From HKCCE3408 sp039183205 (GTDB lineage: Bacteria; Pseudomonadota; Alphaproteobacteria; Rhodobacterales; Rhodobacteraceae), in the NCBI GenBank assembly GCA_039183205.1, contig JBCDBR010000009.1:1-64000 (forward strand): a DNA stretch of 64,000 bases, written 5' to 3'. Shown in pieces: positions 61,412-64,000 of this stretch. Position numbers and translations under genes: made by a program. The number at the start of each line of letters is the position of its first letter. The first letter of the stretch is position 1. Below the pieces are notes generated by a model. The model was not told where the DNA came from. It saw only the letters and a program-made list of their open reading frames with translations, and did no database searches.

Positions 61412-62290
61412 TCAATTCAAACCGTAGCCTTCGGCAATTGTCTCGGCCGTCACGCGCAAGAGGTCGAGATAAGTCGGCACGGGCCCGTCTGCCGCGCTGA
61501 GCGAATCGACATAAAGGACACCGCCAAATGCGGCATCGGTTTCTCGGGCGACCTGTTCGGCAGGACGCGAAGAGACGGTGGATTCGCAAAATACAACCGG
61601 GATATCGTTCTCGCGTACGCCGTCAATGACGGACCGAACCTGTTGCGGCGTGCCGACTTGGTCAGCATTCATTGGCCAGAGGTAAAGTTCTTGCATGCCA
61701 AAATCGCGCGCCAAATAGCTAAACGCACCCTCGCAGGTGACCAGCCAGCGTTCGGGCTCGGGGATTTGCGCCAAGGCCTCGCGGAGCGGTAAAATTCCGG
61801 CGCGCAGTTCATCGGCATAGGCCGCAGCATTCGCGGCGTAGATATCTGCGTTGGCCGGGTCGTGTTCGGCGAAGGCTGCGGCGATGTTGTCAATGTAGAT
61901 CAGCGCGTTTTCGAGCCCCATCCAGGCATGCGGATTGGGCAAGCCTTCGTATGATCCGCTGGCGATTGCGATCGGGTCGATGCCCTCTGACACCACCGCA
62001 GAGGGCACGCCGTCGAGATTGTCCAGGAATTGCTCAAACCACAGCTCCAGGTTCATGCCGTTCCACAAGATCAAATCTGCCTCAGAGGCGCGCAGGATGT
62101 CCCTGGGCGTGGGGGAATAGCCGTGGATCTCGGCGCCGGGGCGTGTGATCGATACGACATCGGCCGCATCGCCGGCCACGTTCTGGGCGATATCGGCAAG
62201 CACGGTAAACGTTGTTGCAACGACCATCCGATCCTGGGCCACGGCAGGTATCGCTGCCAAGAGAGCCACCGAAAAGACGACAGATCGCAT
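61412..62290 (-). CDS. sitA: Manganese/iron ABC transporter substrate-binding protein (SitA-like)
   Basis: A 292-residue periplasmic cluster A-I protein. The signal peptide is MRSVVFSVALLAAIPAVA, cleaved before QDRM. The metal ligands can be read as His56 (EIHGYSPTP), His121 (PNPHAW), Glu187 (TCEGAF) and Asp262 (VDSLS), the His2-Glu-Asp set of Mn/Fe-binding members. The long His-rich loop of ZnuA is missing, so zinc is less likely. AAGGAGG precedes the ATG by five bases. First gene of sitABCD, under a Fur-family operator. Confidence 0.93.
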   Translation of the reverse strand: MRSVVFSVALLAAIPAVAQDRMVVATTFTVLADIAQNVAGDAADVVSITRPGAEIHGYSPTPRDILRASEADLILWNGMNLELWFEQFLDNLDGVPSAVVSEGIDPIAIASGSYEGLPNPHAWMGLENALIYIDNIAAAFAEHDPANADIYAANAAAYADELRAGILPLREALAQIPEPERWLVTCEGAFSYLARDFGMQELYLWPMNADQVGTPQQVRSVIDGVRENDIPVVFCESTVSSRPAEQVARETDAAFGGVLYVDSLSAADGPVPTYLDLLRVTAETIAEGYGLN

Positions 62291-62318
62291 CTGGACCTCC
62301 TTTTGGAAAGACAGGTCT

Positions 62319-62347
62319 CTAATTGCGAATCATTCTCAATAAGTCAA
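62319..62347 (-). promoter_or_regulatory. sitABCD promoter with Fur-family (Mur/Fur) operator
   Basis: On the minus strand, TTGACT (62347-62342) and AATTAG (62324-62319) are separated by exactly 17 bases. The spacer and the edge of the -10 contain TTGAGAATGATTCGCAA (62339-62323), a near-perfect palindrome of the Fur type (TTG-n-GAAT-G-ATTC-n-CAA). Binding there would block RNA polymerase. In alphaproteobacteria the manganese-responsive Fur homologue Mur is known to control sit genes, which makes Mn-dependent repression the likely reading. The element begins about 30 bases upstream of the sitA start codon. Confidence 0.8.
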
Positions 62348-62371
62348 CTGGAATGCGACTAGCTCGCAAGT

Positions 62372-62731
62372 TTAAGTCGCCGATACGCCAAGAAGTTGAT
62401 CGGTGATGTCCGAGGTGATTTGGGCAAAAGGGCCCGACCAAACGTCGCGCCCACGTTCCAATATGACCGCGCGATCGGCGATTTGGCCCAGCTCCTTCAA
62501 AGACTTGTCGACGAGAATGATCGCTAAACCGGTTTCTGCTTTATTTGTCGCGATCGCGGCCCAAATTTCCTGTCGGACGATCGGAGCCAGGCCTTGGCTT
62601 GCCTCATCAAGTATCAACAGACGCGGATTGGTCATAAGCACGCGCCCGATGGCCAGCATTTGCTGTTCGCCGCCCGACAGGCTCACAGCGCGTTGGACCG
62701 GTATTCGCTGAGCCGCGGGAAGACCGCACCG
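62372..62731 (-). pseudogene. livF: livF fragment (branched-chain amino acid ABC ATPase), truncated and frameshifted
   Basis: Only the C-terminal half of a LivF-type ATPase remains. From about 62731 the frame gives GAVFPRLSEYRSNAL, the LivF helix just before the ABC signature, then stops. One base over, the next frame continues as SLSGGEQQMLAIGRVLMTNP, LLILDEASQGLAPI and IILVDKSLKELGQIADRAVI to the end at 62372. Walker A and the first 110 or so residues are absent and the sequence further upstream is unrelated. Both faults rule out an ATPase. The rest of a liv operon is not present, so this is the scar of a rearrangement between the sit operator and the lyase gene. Confidence 0.88.
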
Positions 62732-62902
62732 CCTGATGACCCGGTTGGCCGCATCTGCCCCGCACCTTCCATGGATGCATGTATCGGTGACTGGTTCAAG
62801 CTTAAATATTTTAAACCTGACACAACCATCATGCCGGGTTTGCGACTTCCGTTACTGTGGCTTAGGCTGGCAAAACCACATATCCGCAAGGAGACCGGGT
62901 TT

Positions 62903-63823
62903 ATGAATGGCGCTCTGCATGGGGTCGTTACCCCGCTACTCACCCCGTTTCTTGCCGACGGGACAATTGCCCAGAACTTGTTCGACGCACACGCAGCCCA
63001 GTGTTTGTCAGAGGGCAGCCACTATCTGGCTCCATTCGGGACGACAGGAGAAGCTACATCGATCGGCATGGCAGCGCGCCAAGATGCGCTCGAGCGCTTG
63101 CTGACGAGCCAGAATGTGCAACCCAATCAACTCATGCCCGGAACGGGGCTCAACGCGGTACAGGATACAGCGGCGCTTACGCGGCATGCGGTGGGTCTTG
63201 GTGTTGCCGCGGTTCTGCTGCTGCCCCCATTCTACTACAAGAACGCAGATGAAGATGGGTTGTACCGCTACGTTGCCACGCTGATCGAGACTGTGGCAGA
63301 TGATCGCCTGCGGATTGTTCTTTATCACATCCCAAAATTCACCGGCACGGGTTTCAGCCCCGCGATAACGCGGCGACTTGCGCTCGATTACCCTGGCATC
63401 GTCGCGGGCTATAAGGACAGCTCTGGCCAGTGGATGAACACGGCTCAAATTCTCCGCGCGGCGCCCGATCTGGCGGTTTTTCCAGGCTCTGAGAGCTTTT
63501 TGCCCCAAGCTCTCGCCGCGGGCGGTGCTGGGTGCATCTCCGCGAGCTGCAACGTGAACGTTGCCGCAATTCGCGCCGTTTACGATGCGCTGAAGGCCGG
63601 CGAAAACGACAAAGCCAAGGATCGCATCTTAGAAATTGAATATGTCCGACAGCAATTGGAAGGCGCCGGACTTATCGCTGCTTCCAAAGCGATCTTGGCA
63701 CTGCGAACGGGTCAGACCGATTGGCTGCGCTGTCTGCCGCCGCTTTCGGATGCGACCGCAGAACTCAGCCCGGCGCTCCGCGACATTGCGCGCGGTCAGA
63801 TGTCTGAAATCAGCGCGAAGTAA
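62903..63823 (+). CDS. Dihydrodipicolinate synthase-family lyase
   Basis: A 306-residue class I aldolase of the DapA/NanA group. The Schiff-base lysine is Lys171 in GIVAGYKDSSGQW. Tyr141 (IVLYHIPKFTG) and Thr47-Thr48 (FGTTGEATSI) complete the active site. DapA carries the same residues, but it also has an Arg for the carboxylate of aspartate semialdehyde that I cannot place here, so a pyruvate-dependent aldolase for another sugar acid or keto acid is as likely. AAGGAG precedes the ATG at 62903. It overlaps the end of the convergent glycosyltransferase gene by 28 bases. Confidence 0.87.
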   Translation: MNGALHGVVTPLLTPFLADGTIAQNLFDAHAAQCLSEGSHYLAPFGTTGEATSIGMAARQDALERLLTSQNVQPNQLMPGTGLNAVQDTAALTRHAVGLGVAAVLLLPPFYYKNADEDGLYRYVATLIETVADDRLRIVLYHIPKFTGTGFSPAITRRLALDYPGIVAGYKDSSGQWMNTAQILRAAPDLAVFPGSESFLPQALAAGGAGCISASCNVNVAAIRAVYDALKAGENDKAKDRILEIEYVRQQLEGAGLIAASKAILALRTGQTDWLRCLPPLSDATAELSPALRDIARGQMSEISAK

Positions 63824-64000
63824 TCGCGAACGACCGACAGCTTTGAAAAGCTATTTTCGAGCGTGGTGCGCGCGCCTTTGACCAGCGTGTCACGGCGCGC
63901 TGCGTCCTGCCGCAACAGATCGATTGCCGCCGCCATAGCCGCCGGATCATCCACTGGCGTGATCAGGCAATCGTGCTGGTCTGTCGCATACCAGGTCGGT
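63796..64000 (-). CDS. Glycosyltransferase (GT4-like), C-terminal part only
   Basis: The last 68 codons of a protein that continues past the right edge. The visible part reads WYATDQHDCLITPVDDPAAM, AAAIDLLRQDAARRDTLVKG, and ARTTLENSFSKLSVVRDYFA before a TGA at 63798-63796. The pattern V-D-D-P-A-A-M-A-A-A-I-x-x-L-L followed by a short helical tail is the end of GT4-family glycosyltransferases (after the donor-binding E-x7-E). The donor and acceptor are unknown. Confidence 0.6.
   Translation of the reverse strand, partial: PTWYATDQHDCLITPVDDPAAMAAAIDLLRQDAARRDTLVKGARTTLENSFSKLSVVRDYFALISDI

Noticed and set aside
1..64000. CRISPR array, tRNA/rRNA genes, insertion sequences, prophage
   Set aside because: I found no regularly spaced repeats of CRISPR length, no T-arm-like GTTCGAATC cores, and no transposase or integrase motifs on either strand by eye. 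A covariance search for tRNAs would be decisive.

Overview
The window looks like chromosomal DNA of a marine-type alphaproteobacterium, most likely order Rhodobacterales (roseobacter lineage). I infer this from the heterotetrameric sarcosine oxidase operon (soxB-D-A-G), the dnaG-rpoD pair without rpsU, the SitABCD-type metal importer, the YcjX/YcjF pair, a SelD fused to a flavoprotein domain, and GC-rich genes packed with 1-4 base stop/start overlaps. I found no rRNA, tRNA, CRISPR array, transposase, integrase or phage structural gene. The window opens inside lepA and closes inside a glycosyltransferase gene.

Layout. 1-4.8 kb: end of lepA, an unrecognised two-gene unit of lower GC, a gene-free 1.3 kb stretch, a small coiled-coil gene broken by an in-frame stop, an alpha/beta hydrolase, and a decayed pirin gene. 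4.8-11 kb: two-domain dehydrogenase, glutamate dehydrogenase-family enzyme, and three Tad-type surface pilus genes (a vWA TadG and two TadE-like pseudopilins). 11-16.4 kb: sarcosine oxidase operon with an extra small exported protein between soxB and soxD. 16.4-22.8 kb: Flp-like pilin, dnaG, rpoD, a macro-domain gene overlapping the rpoD stop codon, then about 1 kb without a confident gene that holds an orphan reading frame, several strong hairpins and four 11-bp tandem repeats, then a HlyU-family gene. 22.8-43.4 kb: mostly housekeeping and metabolism (meaB, hrpB, DUF2235, an orphan CoxL-like molybdoprotein, valS, two aminotransferases, ygfZ, ogt, DUF3253, a YghU-type GST, ileS, a flavin monooxygenase, a DMT exporter). 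43.4-50.8 kb: DUF1127 protein, the ycjX-GNAT-ycjF operon, truA, and the selenium pair selD and mnmH. 50.8-54.4 kb: a GarR-like dehydrogenase and the 5-oxoprolinase operon pxpB-C-A. 54.5-62.3 kb: an RND efflux pair and the sitABCD metal importer, whose promoter carries a Fur-family palindrome lying exactly between the -35 and -10 elements. 62.4-64 kb: a truncated and frameshifted livF, a DHDPS-family lyase and the partial glycosyltransferase.

Functional themes are amine and amino-acid catabolism (sarcosine, 5-oxoproline, glutamate), metal acquisition, selenium-dependent tRNA modification and envelope stress or surface functions. I did not identify a clearly new multi-gene defence or biosynthetic system. 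The observations I rate highest are the macro-domain gene translationally coupled to rpoD, the 11-bp repeat array and structured gene-free segment beside it, the exported protein inside the sox operon, and the unrecognised gene pair near the start. Three decayed genes (small coiled-coil gene, pirin, livF) are clearly visible.
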